DNA of 9,169 nt from Desulfobacteraceae bacterium (GCA_011390035.1 JAABTE010000084.1:1-9169), one strand, 5' to 3'; positions 1-5,617 are shown, numbered from the stretch's first letter. The notes: a model not told the origin generated them from the sequence alone. A program made the numbers and translations.

Positions 1-591
1 GCCCCCGCTTGCGCCCCGGCGGCGGACATCGCCACGGGCGCGGGACAGGCCGCCGCCGTCCAGGCGGATGCCGGCGAGGCAGGTGCCGGCGAGGCGGATA
101 CCGTTCAGACGGGTGCCGGCGAGGCCGAAGCCGCTCCGGCGGAACCCGAAAAGGAAGAAACGGCCGCGCCCGATGAGGATATCATCTCCGAAACCGTCAT
201 CTCCGATGACGGCCAGGAGATGCGCGTCACCCACAAGGCCAATGAAAAGCCGAGCCTCAGCTTCTCGCTGTTCAGCGGCAAGACCCTGAAGCAGATCCGC
301 GAGGAGATGAACGTGAGCCTGGAAGACATCTCCTACGAGACCAAGATCCGCATCCACGCCCTCAAGAACCTGGAGGAGGAGAACTTTCCGGATCTGCCGC
401 CGGAGGTCTATATAAAAGGATTCGTAAAGAGCTATGCCCTCTTTTTGTCCCTGGACCCGATGTCCACCATGCGAAATTACATGGACAAGTACGAGGCGTG
501 GAAGGGCGAAAAGCGCCAGCGCCAGCGGGGGCGGGGGGGGAAAAGCTGGTTTTCCTTCGGCGGGGGCCGCAAGCGGGAAGAGCGGCTCTAA
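1..591 (+). CDS. RodZ-type helix-turn-helix protein, 3' end (5' end outside window)
   Basis: The frame is open from base 1 to the TAA at 589-591, so about 196 C-terminal residues are seen and the start lies upstream. Bases 1-180 encode a low-complexity Ala/Gly/Glu/Pro linker. Bases 277-459 encode a HTH_25-like domain as in RodZ: TLKQIREEMNVSLEDIS, then TKIRIHALKNLEEENFPDLP, then VYIKGFVKSYALFLSLDP, which fits the family pattern of helix-turn-helix, LExGxFxxLPxxVYxxGFxRxYAxxLxLDP. In canonical RodZ the HTH is N-terminal, cytoplasmic and followed by a transmembrane segment. Here it is C-terminal, followed only by a basic Arg/Lys/Gly tail with no membrane helix. In RodZ the fold binds MreB; whether this protein does so is unknown. 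The missing N-terminus may hold another domain (for example a J-domain), but that is a guess. Domain call confident, function uncertain. Confidence 0.75.
   Translation, partial: APACAPAADIATGAGQAAAVQADAGEAGAGEADTVQTGAGEAEAAPAEPEKEETAAPDEDIISETVISDDGQEMRVTHKANEKPSLSFSLFSGKTLKQIREEMNVSLEDISYETKIRIHALKNLEEENFPDLPPEVYIKGFVKSYALFLSLDPMSTMRNYMDKYEAWKGEKRQRQRGRGGKSWFSFGGGRKREERL
70..123 (+). repeat. 15-bp-period repeat in the linker of the HTH protein
   Basis: The 9-mer GCCGGCGAG (Ala-Gly-Glu) occurs at 70-78, 85-93 and 115-123. All three copies are in frame and on a 15-bp (five-codon) register, with the intermediate unit at about 100-114 diverged. It is a degenerate pentapeptide repeat in a disordered linker. 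Confidence 0.6.
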
Positions 592-598
592 AGCCGCT
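581..598. terminator. Hairpin across both convergent stop codons
   Basis: AGCGGCT (581-587) pairs perfectly with AGCCGCT (592-598) across a CTAA loop. The TAA of the HTH gene lies in the loop and arm edge, and the TAG of epmA (599-597) overlaps the right arm. Neither direction has a T-tract, so a classic intrinsic terminator is not shown; a role in ending or protecting the two convergent transcripts is inferred from position. Confidence 0.4.
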
Positions 599-1517
599 AC
601 AGGTCCTCGGGGGCAAACGCCACCACGTCGTCAATGCGGTCTGCCCCGGCCAGCAGCATGGCCAGCCGATCCAGGCCCAGGGCGTTGCCCGCAGCCGGCG
701 GCATGAGGGCCAGATCCCGCAGAAACCGTTCCGGGCTGGGGTAGGGGGGTTTTCCGGCGGCCCGGCGGAGGGCCTCCTCCTTTTCGAACCGGTCCCTCTG
801 CTCGGCCGGGTCGATCAGCTCCGTGAAGGCGTTGCACAGCTCCATGCCGGCGATGTACAGCTCGAAGCGCTGGGCCAGCGCCGGCCGATCCGGCCGGCGG
901 GCCGCAAGGGCGGCGGCCTCGGCCGGATAGTCATACAGGAATGTGGGCCGATCCAGGCCCAGCCGCGGCTCGATGTCCAGGCCGACGCAGTGGTCGAAGC
1001 GATCCTCGGCCAGGGCTTTTGCCATGGGAAGGGGCGCGTGCCGGTCAAATGCCTCGGCCACGGAAAGCCGCTCCCACGGGCCGTCCAGCCGGACGGTCCG
1101 CCCCCCCCAAGTCACCGCTGCGCCATGGCCCAGGGCCGCGGCCACGGACCGGATCATCTCCTCGCACCGGGCCATCATGTCCCGGTAATCGGTGTTGGCC
1201 TCATACCACTCCAGCAGGGTAAACTCCGGCAGGTGCCGGGCCCCGCGCTCGCCCCCCCGAAAGCAGCGACAGATCTGGTAGATCCTGGAATACCCCGCGG
1301 CCAGCATCCGCTTCATGCACAGCTCGGGAGACGCGCGCATGAACCATTCTCCCGATGGCACGGCGTCGATATGGGCCTCCGGCGCCGGGGCGGGAATGCG
1401 TGCGGGGGTTTCCACCTCCAGGAATCCGGCGTTGTCGAAATAGCCGCGGACGGCGGCCATCAGCCGGGCCCGGAGGGTCAGAAGGGGCGCGATGCGGGCC
1501 AGGCGATTGGTGTCCAT
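597..1517 (-). CDS. epmA: EF-P--(R)-beta-lysine ligase, EpmA (GenX/PoxA/YjeA)
   Basis: This is a 306-residue class II lysyl-tRNA-synthetase paralogue without the N-terminal anticodon-binding domain (E. coli EpmA is 325 residues). In known EpmA the enzyme activates (R)-beta-lysine with ATP and attaches it to a lysine of elongation factor P, which helps ribosomes through polyproline runs. Motif 2 is seen as RIYQICRCFRGGERG (78-92) followed by PEFTLLEWYE (97-106); the substrate-site strand GMELCNAFTEL is at 224-234; motif 3 is GNALGLDRLAMLL at 277-289. The Ala in G-N-A-L-G (A279) matches EpmA; LysRS has Gly there. The ATG at 1517-1515 was chosen because the homology starts there; an open frame extends upstream but would overlap the deacylase gene. 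Only 10 bp separate it from that gene's stop, and its Shine-Dalgarno is weak, so coupled translation is likely. The partner epmB and the target efp are not in the window. Confidence 0.93.
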   Translation of the reverse strand: MDTNRLARIAPLLTLRARLMAAVRGYFDNAGFLEVETPARIPAPAPEAHIDAVPSGEWFMRASPELCMKRMLAAGYSRIYQICRCFRGGERGARHLPEFTLLEWYEANTDYRDMMARCEEMIRSVAAALGHGAAVTWGGRTVRLDGPWERLSVAEAFDRHAPLPMAKALAEDRFDHCVGLDIEPRLGLDRPTFLYDYPAEAAALAARRPDRPALAQRFELYIAGMELCNAFTELIDPAEQRDRFEKEEALRRAAGKPPYPSPERFLRDLALMPPAAGNALGLDRLAMLLAGADRIDDVVAFAPEDL

Positions 1518-1527
1518 GGGGGCGGCG

Positions 1528-2847
1528 TCATCCCAGCTTCCGGGAATGGTATTTGTCCGCGGGCCGGTCCTGCAGGAAGGCGTAATCGAAATTTTTCCCG
1601 TCGGCCCCGGCGTACCAGTCCGCCCCCTGCCGACGGCAGGCGTCGCAGGCCCTTCGGGGAACATGAACGGCCAGCGCCCGTGCGCCCTGGTCCGAAGACG
1701 AGGCGATGCGCCAGGCGCCGCCGCAGTCGTGGCACACCCGCAGGGTCTCCCTCTGTTTTTCCGTGATCAAGTCGGTATCGTAGAAGATGCCCCGATCCCG
1801 CTCCGCAAAGGCGTTGCAGCCCCGCATTTTTGCGCCCACGTCTTCCCGCCGGCGCCAGGCGCCCATCACCTTCTCGCAGGCGTTCTTTATGTAGCGGGTC
1901 ACATCGGGCCCCTGGCGGATGCGCTCGGGCCGGTAGTCGGGCTCCAGCACGCGGCTGTAATCCACGCCGGCCATGGCCAGGATGATGCCCACGTTCACGT
2001 AGGGCAGGGCGCCCTCGATGGCGTAGCCGCCCTCCAGCACCGCGATGTCGGGCCTTAGCATCTCTGTGAGGCGCGCGTAGCCCTGGGCGGAAAAGTTCAT
2101 GTTGGTGATGGGGTCGGAAAAGTGGTTGTCCTGGCCCGCGGAGTTGATGATCAGGTCCGGCTTGAACTCCTCTATCACGGGCATCACCACCTTTTCCATC
2201 ACATGCAAAAAGCCCTCCTCGGAGGTGCCGGGAGGCAGGGGGATGTTGAGGGTGGCGCCGGCCGCGTTGGGGCCGCCGAACTCGTTGATGAAGCCGGTGC
2301 CGGGAAACAGGGTCCGGCCGTCCTGGTGCATGGAGATGAACAGGGTGTCCGGGTCGTGCCAGTAGATGTCCTGGGTGCCGTCGCCGTGGTGGCAGTCGGT
2401 GTCCACAATGGCCACGCGATGAACATTGTAGGCGGCCCGCAGGTATTCCACCATGATGGCCTCGATGTTGATGTTGCAGAACCCCCGGGCCCCGTGGACC
2501 ACCCGCATGGCGTGATGGCCCGGCGGCCGCACCAGGGCAAAGCCCCGCTCCACCTTCCCGTCCATCACGGCCATGCCGATGGTCTTGGCCCCGCCGGCGC
2601 TGATGAAATGGCTCTCGGTGGTCACCTTCCACACATCTGGCACGCAGAAGTGGACCCGCTGAATGTCCTTGACCGTGGCCAGGTCCGGCTTGAGTTCGCT
2701 GATGCCCTCGATATCGAACAGCCCCTCCTCCAAAACCTGGTCCTGGGTGTATAAAAGGCGTTCCTCCCGCTCCGGGTGGTTCGGGCTGATGGCCCAGTCA
2801 AAGGCGGGGAAAAATACGAGGCCGGTTTTATGGGATGCTTGAATCAT
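1528..2847 (-). CDS. Histone deacetylase / acetoin-utilization family deacylase with C-terminal Cys-rich tail
   Basis: The 439-residue protein has the arginase-deacetylase fold motifs of Zn-dependent deacylases: RPPGHHA with the catalytic His pair H111-H112, VDTDCHHGDGTQ with metal ligands D151 and H153, SAGQDNHFSDP with ligand D240, and LEGGY with the catalytic Y275. Bacterial relatives remove acetyl groups from lysines, acetyl-CoA synthetase or polyamines, so the substrate is open. The core ends near residue 325. The remaining ~110 residues carry C372-x2-C375 and C401-x2-C404 with 25 residues between the pairs, resembling a small zinc ribbon, and end in basic/aromatic sequence. The ATG at 2847-2845 has GGAG eight bases upstream. 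epmA follows by 10 bp, probably in one transcript from the promoter at 2911-2939. Family sure; substrate and tail function unknown. Confidence 0.9.
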   Translation of the reverse strand: MIQASHKTGLVFFPAFDWAISPNHPEREERLLYTQDQVLEEGLFDIEGISELKPDLATVKDIQRVHFCVPDVWKVTTESHFISAGGAKTIGMAVMDGKVERGFALVRPPGHHAMRVVHGARGFCNINIEAIMVEYLRAAYNVHRVAIVDTDCHHGDGTQDIYWHDPDTLFISMHQDGRTLFPGTGFINEFGGPNAAGATLNIPLPPGTSEEGFLHVMEKVVMPVIEEFKPDLIINSAGQDNHFSDPITNMNFSAQGYARLTEMLRPDIAVLEGGYAIEGALPYVNVGIILAMAGVDYSRVLEPDYRPERIRQGPDVTRYIKNACEKVMGAWRRREDVGAKMRGCNAFAERDRGIFYDTDLITEKQRETLRVCHDCGGAWRIASSSDQGARALAVHVPRRACDACRRQGADWYAGADGKNFDYAFLQDRPADKYHSRKLG

Positions 2848-2877
2848 GGGGGGCGCTCCGCTAAGATGGTCGTTTTA

Positions 2878-2910
2878 AAAATCGCCTTGCCGGAAAGCAT
2901 TCGGCGATTT
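2878..2910. repeat. Inverted repeat between divergent genes (candidate operator)
   Basis: AAATCGCC (2879-2886) and GGCGATTT (2903-2910) are perfect 8-bp inverted arms with a 16-base spacer. They lie directly downstream of the -10 of the leftward promoter (2911-2916), about where transcription would begin, and inside the region driving the rightward small gene. The placement suits a repressor site or a leader hairpin; no protein is identified. Confidence 0.4.
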
Positions 2911-2939
2911 ACTTTAATCAAGCAGCGTCATGAAGTCAA
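2911..2939 (-). promoter_or_regulatory. Sigma70-like promoter for the deacylase-epmA unit
   Basis: On the minus strand TTGACT (2939-2934; 5 of 6 to TTGACA) is followed by a 17-base spacer and TAAAGT (2916-2911; 4 of 6 to TATAAT). The predicted start near 2904 gives a leader of about 57 bases before the deacylase ATG. Confidence 0.55.
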
Positions 2940-2954
2940 CAAAGGAGAAGAAAA

Positions 2955-3182
2955 ATGGTCAAGGTTATTATGTACGGCGCGGTGGTTCTGGCCATCCTCT
3001 TCGGCCTCAACTACTTTGAGGTGGTTCATATTCCCTGGATGGACACCACCGGCCGGCACACCATGGAGGTGGATGTCAAGCCCGGCGAATCGGTGGACCG
3101 GATGGTGGGAGACAAGGACAAAAAGCACCAGGCGGCGGAAGAGGCCCTTGGCAACGCGCCCAAAAAGGACAATCAATGGTAG
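2955..3182 (+). CDS. Small single-pass membrane protein, unknown function
   Basis: This is a 75-residue protein I do not recognise. Residues 3-19 (KVIMYGAVVLAILFGLN) form one hydrophobic helix, followed by FEVVHIPWMD and a hydrophilic, charged tail rich in Lys, Asp and Glu that ends in DNQW. It looks like a small membrane-anchored protein with a soluble tail; no catalytic motif or metal-binding cysteine is visible. The start is well supported: AGGAG at 2943-2947 lies seven bases before the ATG. A weak rightward promoter candidate is TTGCCG (2887-2892), 17 bases, TACTTT (2910-2915), overlapping the leftward promoter of the deacylase gene. The gene stands alone: the next one is on the opposite strand past a strong hairpin. 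The real Shine-Dalgarno and good codon use argue that it is expressed. Confidence 0.7.
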   Translation: MVKVIMYGAVVLAILFGLNYFEVVHIPWMDTTGRHTMEVDVKPGESVDRMVGDKDKKHQAAEEALGNAPKKDNQW

Positions 3183-3206
3183 GGTAGGCGGCCCTTGATG
3201 GCCGGT

Positions 3207-3236
3207 CCGTGGCGGCGGGATGCCCCGCCGCCGCGG
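3207..3236. terminator. Strong GC-rich hairpin between convergent genes
   Basis: CCGTGGCGGCGGG (3207-3219) pairs with CCCGCCGCCGCGG (3224-3236) around an ATGC loop, giving 13 bp with a single G-T wobble. It lies 24 bp after the small gene's stop and 23 bp after the leftward lipoprotein gene's stop, the position of a shared bidirectional terminator. Neither side has a T-tract, so it may act with Rho or as a 3'-end barrier. Confidence 0.55.
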
Positions 3237-3259
3237 GACGCAATCCAAGCCTGGGAGCC

Positions 3260-4417
3260 TCAGTCCACCCCGTAGATCAGGATGGGAAAAAAGCGGTCCG
3301 GGTTGTCCGAAAAGGCGACGCTGACTTTCAGCTCTCCCGGCCCGGGCCGGATCTCTCCGGAATATCGATCCTGCCCGATCCGCATCAGGTCCACCCACTG
3401 CCCCTCATTCAAAAAGGCCACGGCGGCGGCGCCGGCGGCCTCCAGCGTAAAGCGGTAAGGCGCCCCCGTGCGCAGACGGCTTTCCAGGGGGGCGGCCTCC
3501 ACGCGAACACGCTCCGCCCGGTCCGGATACTCGTGGGCCCTGGCCAGCCCCGGGCTCCCCGGCATCCGGATGCTCTCCAGAAGATCCAGCCCCGAAAACC
3601 CCAGGTATTGAAAACACCGCAGCTCCATGCGGCCGGGATAGCGCTGGGCCTCGTACTCGGCCAGGGTCAGGGGCGGGTCCAGAAACTGCCACCGGCTGTC
3701 TTCCGGCAGATGGTCAAAGATGAAGTACTCGGGGGGCGTGAGAAAAAAGGTGTCGTCGAAATGGCCCTTGAATCGGCCGTTTTCGATCACCCCCGCCCCC
3801 CAGGTCGGGTCCGCCAGGTGCCATTTGCCGTCGATCCGGATGGCAATCCACTCGTGATCCGCGCCGGTGTACCGCTTTCCCTGAACATAGGTGTGCCCCT
3901 TGGCGTAGCCGCGCACCGGCCGCGCCTCGATCCCCACGCTTTGGCCCAGTTGCCGCATCAGTGAGCTGTACCCGTCGCACCGGGCCATGCCCCGTTCCAG
4001 CGTCCGCTCCGCCCTGGCCTCGGCGCTGGATTCGGAAAAAGGATCGCCGCCGATGTCATAGGCGATGTTGGCGCCGATCCATCGGTAAATGGCCCATGCC
4101 TTTTCAAAATCGTTTTCCGCCACCTCAACAAGGTATTGGGCCAGCGTGTCCGGGTCGCGCCGCAGATCGGCGGGGGCGGCCAGGACATGGCGGTCGATGA
4201 TCGCCTTGCGCGCCTCGGAGATGACCGGCCGCGTGCCGGCCTCCGAAACGACCCGGGTCCGAATCCGCTGGGCCGAGGGCTTTGCGGCAAGGCGGGCGGC
4301 GACCGGAGACGCGCCGGCCAAGGCGCCCTCGCCCGGCTTTTTCTCAGCGCCGCCGCAACCGGCCGCCGCGGCCAGCCCAACGGCCAGGCCAACACTCAGT
4401 GCCAGCGCCCGCTTCAT
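3260..4417 (-). CDS. Lipoprotein with transglutaminase-like (KY/CYK3-type) domain
   Basis: The 385-residue protein begins with a signal peptide (MKR, then a hydrophobic Ala/Leu/Val run) and a lipobox-like AAG-C with Cys at 21, so it is predicted to be lipid-anchored outside the inner membrane. Residues ~100-250 form a transglutaminase/papain-fold core with the triad C147 (RCDGYSS), H188 (DHEW) and D203 (ADPTW); AWAIYRWIGANIAYD precedes it, as in KY-peptidase and CYK3-type domains. Residues ~310-385 look like a C-terminal beta-sandwich. Relatives include proteases, amidases and non-catalytic cell-wall proteins; an envelope role is inferred and the substrate is unknown. It starts four bases after the stop of the rubredoxin-membrane gene, with the start region in that gene's end, so translation is probably coupled. 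The lipobox has Ala rather than Leu at -3, making lipidation likely but not certain. Confidence 0.82.
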   Translation of the reverse strand: MKRALALSVGLAVGLAAAAGCGGAEKKPGEGALAGASPVAARLAAKPSAQRIRTRVVSEAGTRPVISEARKAIIDRHVLAAPADLRRDPDTLAQYLVEVAENDFEKAWAIYRWIGANIAYDIGGDPFSESSAEARAERTLERGMARCDGYSSLMRQLGQSVGIEARPVRGYAKGHTYVQGKRYTGADHEWIAIRIDGKWHLADPTWGAGVIENGRFKGHFDDTFFLTPPEYFIFDHLPEDSRWQFLDPPLTLAEYEAQRYPGRMELRCFQYLGFSGLDLLESIRMPGSPGLARAHEYPDRAERVRVEAAPLESRLRTGAPYRFTLEAAGAAAVAFLNEGQWVDLMRIGQDRYSGEIRPGPGELKVSVAFSDNPDRFFPILIYGVD

Positions 4418-4421
4418 CGCA

Positions 4422-5090
4422 TCAATCCTTGAAGACCAGCTTGCCGCCCATCAGGCCCGCGATGATGGCAAAGCCCAGGGTGAGCAGGTTAAGCAGCAGA
4501 AAGATCCAGCCGGGGGCCCCGCCGTTCCGGGCCACGGCGGGATCGATGACCCACCAGCACAGCAGCAGAAGCGCCAGGACCGTCACCAGGGCCCCGCAGA
4601 CGATCTTGGTGAGAAATACGTCGGTGCGGGCGCCATTGTACTTGTGTTGCCAGCTAACATAGCCGGTGTACAGCACGGCGGGCATGGCCAGGAGGATGAA
4701 GGCCATGTTGCAGATGGCGGCCACCTCGAGGGCGGGGCTGCCGAAGAGCAGGGCCAGCAGCGCGAAGACGAAAGTCATCGGAAGCGCGCCGTTGGGGATG
4801 TGAACGGCGATGGGGTGCGCATGATAGCGAACAATGGTCGCGCCAAAGTCCCGGGCCTTGCCCTCGGGCGGCGGCTCGCCGTCATCGGCTCCGGCACCCG
4901 GGCCGGCCTCATCTTCGCCCGCAGCCTGGCCGGATTCCGCCGGATCGGCCGACGATGCCTTCTCCTCCGGCTTTTGCTCCTCGGTCTCCTCCACGAACTT
5001 GCTTTTGTCCGCGCCGCATACCGGGCATTTCTCCGGCGGCTCTTCCCCCGTGTAAATATAGCCGCACACCGTGCATTTCCACTTCTTCAT
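4422..5090 (-). CDS. Rubredoxin domain fused to a DUF2231-like membrane protein
   Basis: This is a 222-residue fusion. Residues 1-35 are a short rubredoxin-type Fe(Cys)4 domain: C6-T-V-C9-G-Y and C22-P-V-C25-G-A, of the compact kind also found at rubrerythrin C-termini. Residues ~36-80 are an acidic, Glu/Ala/Pro/Gly-rich linker. From HAHPIAVHIPNGALPMT on there are four hydrophobic helices (roughly 105-120, 123-143, 160-178 and 192-212), as in DUF2231-type proteins. It probably passes electrons between soluble partners and a membrane site, but no haem or quinone site can be assigned beyond the two His in HAHP/VHIP. The ATG at 5090-5088 was chosen over an in-frame upstream ATG because GGAG lies six bases before it and the domain starts there. 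Four bases after its stop comes the transglutaminase-like lipoprotein gene, indicating an operon. Confidence 0.85.
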   Translation of the reverse strand: MKKWKCTVCGYIYTGEEPPEKCPVCGADKSKFVEETEEQKPEEKASSADPAESGQAAGEDEAGPGAGADDGEPPPEGKARDFGATIVRYHAHPIAVHIPNGALPMTFVFALLALLFGSPALEVAAICNMAFILLAMPAVLYTGYVSWQHKYNGARTDVFLTKIVCGALVTVLALLLLCWWVIDPAVARNGGAPGWIFLLLNLLTLGFAIIAGLMGGKLVFKD

Positions 5091-5130
5091 GGCGATCTCC
5101 TTTAATAAGCAGATAAGTGTCTGAAACAAT

Positions 5131-5160
5131 GGCCTTTGCCCACGCGATGGGGCAAGGGCC
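5131..5160. repeat. Hairpin in the leader of the rubredoxin-membrane gene
   Basis: GGCCTTTGCCC (5131-5141) pairs with GGGCAAGGGCC (5150-5160), 11 bp with one wobble and an 8-base loop. It lies 41 bp upstream of the rubredoxin gene's ATG, in its probable 5' leader. There is no T-tract on either side, so a leader structure is as likely as a terminator. Confidence 0.45.
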
Positions 5161-5247
5161 GCCGCCTGTCATTTTTATTTGGCATAAATATCAAAAAACC
5201 ACGGGAAAGACAACTGCTTCATGGGGGCTACAGGCGGCATTTTTTTT
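5161..5247. repeat. Long-range inverted repeat with AT-rich centre and T8 run
   Basis: GCCGCCTGT (5161-5169) is perfectly complementary to ACAGGCGGC (5230-5238), 60 bases apart, and the right arm is followed at 5240-5247 by eight Ts on the plus strand. The centre is AT-rich. Read rightward it resembles a terminator with an oversized loop; read leftward it brackets the candidate promoter of the rubredoxin gene. No plus-strand gene precedes it. Confidence 0.35.
5185..5213 (-). promoter_or_regulatory. Candidate promoter for the rubredoxin-lipoprotein operon
   Basis: On the minus strand TTGTCT (5213-5208) is followed by a 17-base spacer and TATTTA (5190-5185), in the only AT-rich part of the upstream region. 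The -35 matches 4 of 6 and the -10 only 3 of 6, so this is tentative. Confidence 0.3.
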
Positions 5248-5295
5248 GGATTGCGGTTTTGAACCGATGGATGTATAAAAGGGGGGTGGGAAATC

Positions 5296-5350
5296 AAAAA
5301 GGGCCTCTGCCGTTGCGGAACCGTGAATGGCTCGCCCGGCAAGGCCCTTT
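5296..5350 (-). terminator. Rho-independent terminator of the tRNA-Lys/tRNA-Glu transcript
   Basis: On the minus strand AAAGGGCCT-TGCCG (5350-5337) pairs with CGGCA-G-AGGCCCTTT (5312-5298), 14 bp with one bulged base, followed by a T-run to 5296. It begins 12 bases after the 3' end of tRNA-Glu. The T-run partly forms the stem base, as is usual in A/T-flanked intrinsic terminators. Confidence 0.7.
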
Positions 5351-5361
5351 CGCATATCGAG

Positions 5362-5439
5362 TGGCGTCCCCAACCGGATTTGAACCGGTGTTGCCGGCGT
5401 GAAAGGCCGGTGTCCTGGACCTGACTAGACGATGGGGAC
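5362..5439 (-). tRNA. tRNA-Glu (anticodon TTC), CCA encoded
   Basis: The minus strand folds as a full cloverleaf: acceptor GTCCCCA pairs with TGGGGAC, the anticodon stem CCGGC/GCCGG carries loop CTTTCAC with anticodon TTC, the T-arm is ACCGG-TTCAAAT-CCGGT, the discriminator is G, and CCA is in the DNA (5364-5362). It resembles E. coli tRNA-Glu closely. It lies 15 bases downstream of tRNA-Lys in the same orientation, so one precursor is likely. Confidence 0.96.
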
Positions 5440-5454
5440 GTTGGCTTGCCCTGA

Positions 5455-5527
5455 TGGGCCGTGCTGGGCTCGAACCAGCGACTCTCTGCTTAAAAGGCAG
5501 ATACTCTACCGTCTGAGTTAACGGCCC
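5455..5527 (-). tRNA. tRNA-Lys (anticodon TTT), CCA not encoded
   Basis: The cloverleaf is complete: GGGCCGT pairs with ACGGCCC, the D-stem is ACTC/GAGT, the anticodon stem TCTGC/GCAGA carries loop CTTTTAA with anticodon TTT, the T-arm is GCTGG-TTCGAGC-CCAGC, and the discriminator is A. The next bases are TCA, so CCA must be added after transcription, unlike the neighbouring tRNA-Glu. Confidence 0.96.
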
Positions 5528-5538
5528 AAACACAAAAC

Positions 5539-5568
5539 AGCTTAATCTATTTTCAGACATCTTGTCAA
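5539..5568 (-). promoter_or_regulatory. Promoter of the tRNA pair
   Basis: On the minus strand a perfect TTGACA (5568-5563) is followed by 18 bases and TAAGCT (5544-5539), which keeps the key T-A-T positions of the -10. Transcription would start only a few bases before the tRNA-Lys 5' end at 5527. Confidence 0.6.
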
Positions 5569-5617
5569 CAGAAAAAAAGACTTGCCCCACATGATTCGAT
5601 TATCCCTTGATTTTAAA

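Noticed and set aside
1518..1664. Longer epmA start at 1664
   Set aside because: It would overlap the deacylase gene by over 130 bp and adds residues with no resemblance to EpmA; the ATG at 1517 fits the family.
498..1766. Long open frame on the plus strand opposite epmA
   Set aside because: It is a GC-rich antisense shadow: Arg/Gly/Pro-rich, no Shine-Dalgarno or recognisable motif, and fully covered by epmA, whose motifs are clear.
5091..5129. Upstream in-frame ATG (5129) for the rubredoxin-membrane gene
   Set aside because: The inner ATG at 5090 has GGAG six bases upstream and starts exactly at the rubredoxin domain; the extra 13 residues would be encoded by the leader containing that Shine-Dalgarno.
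5273..5283. TATAAAAGG seen here, near 2750 and near 410
   Set aside because: The other two copies lie inside coding sequence and the flanks do not match; it looks like chance rather than a repeated element.
5362..5527. tRNA genes as a mobile-element integration site
   Set aside because: I found no integrase gene and no direct repeat of a tRNA 3' end in the window; the flanks are ordinary chromosomal genes.
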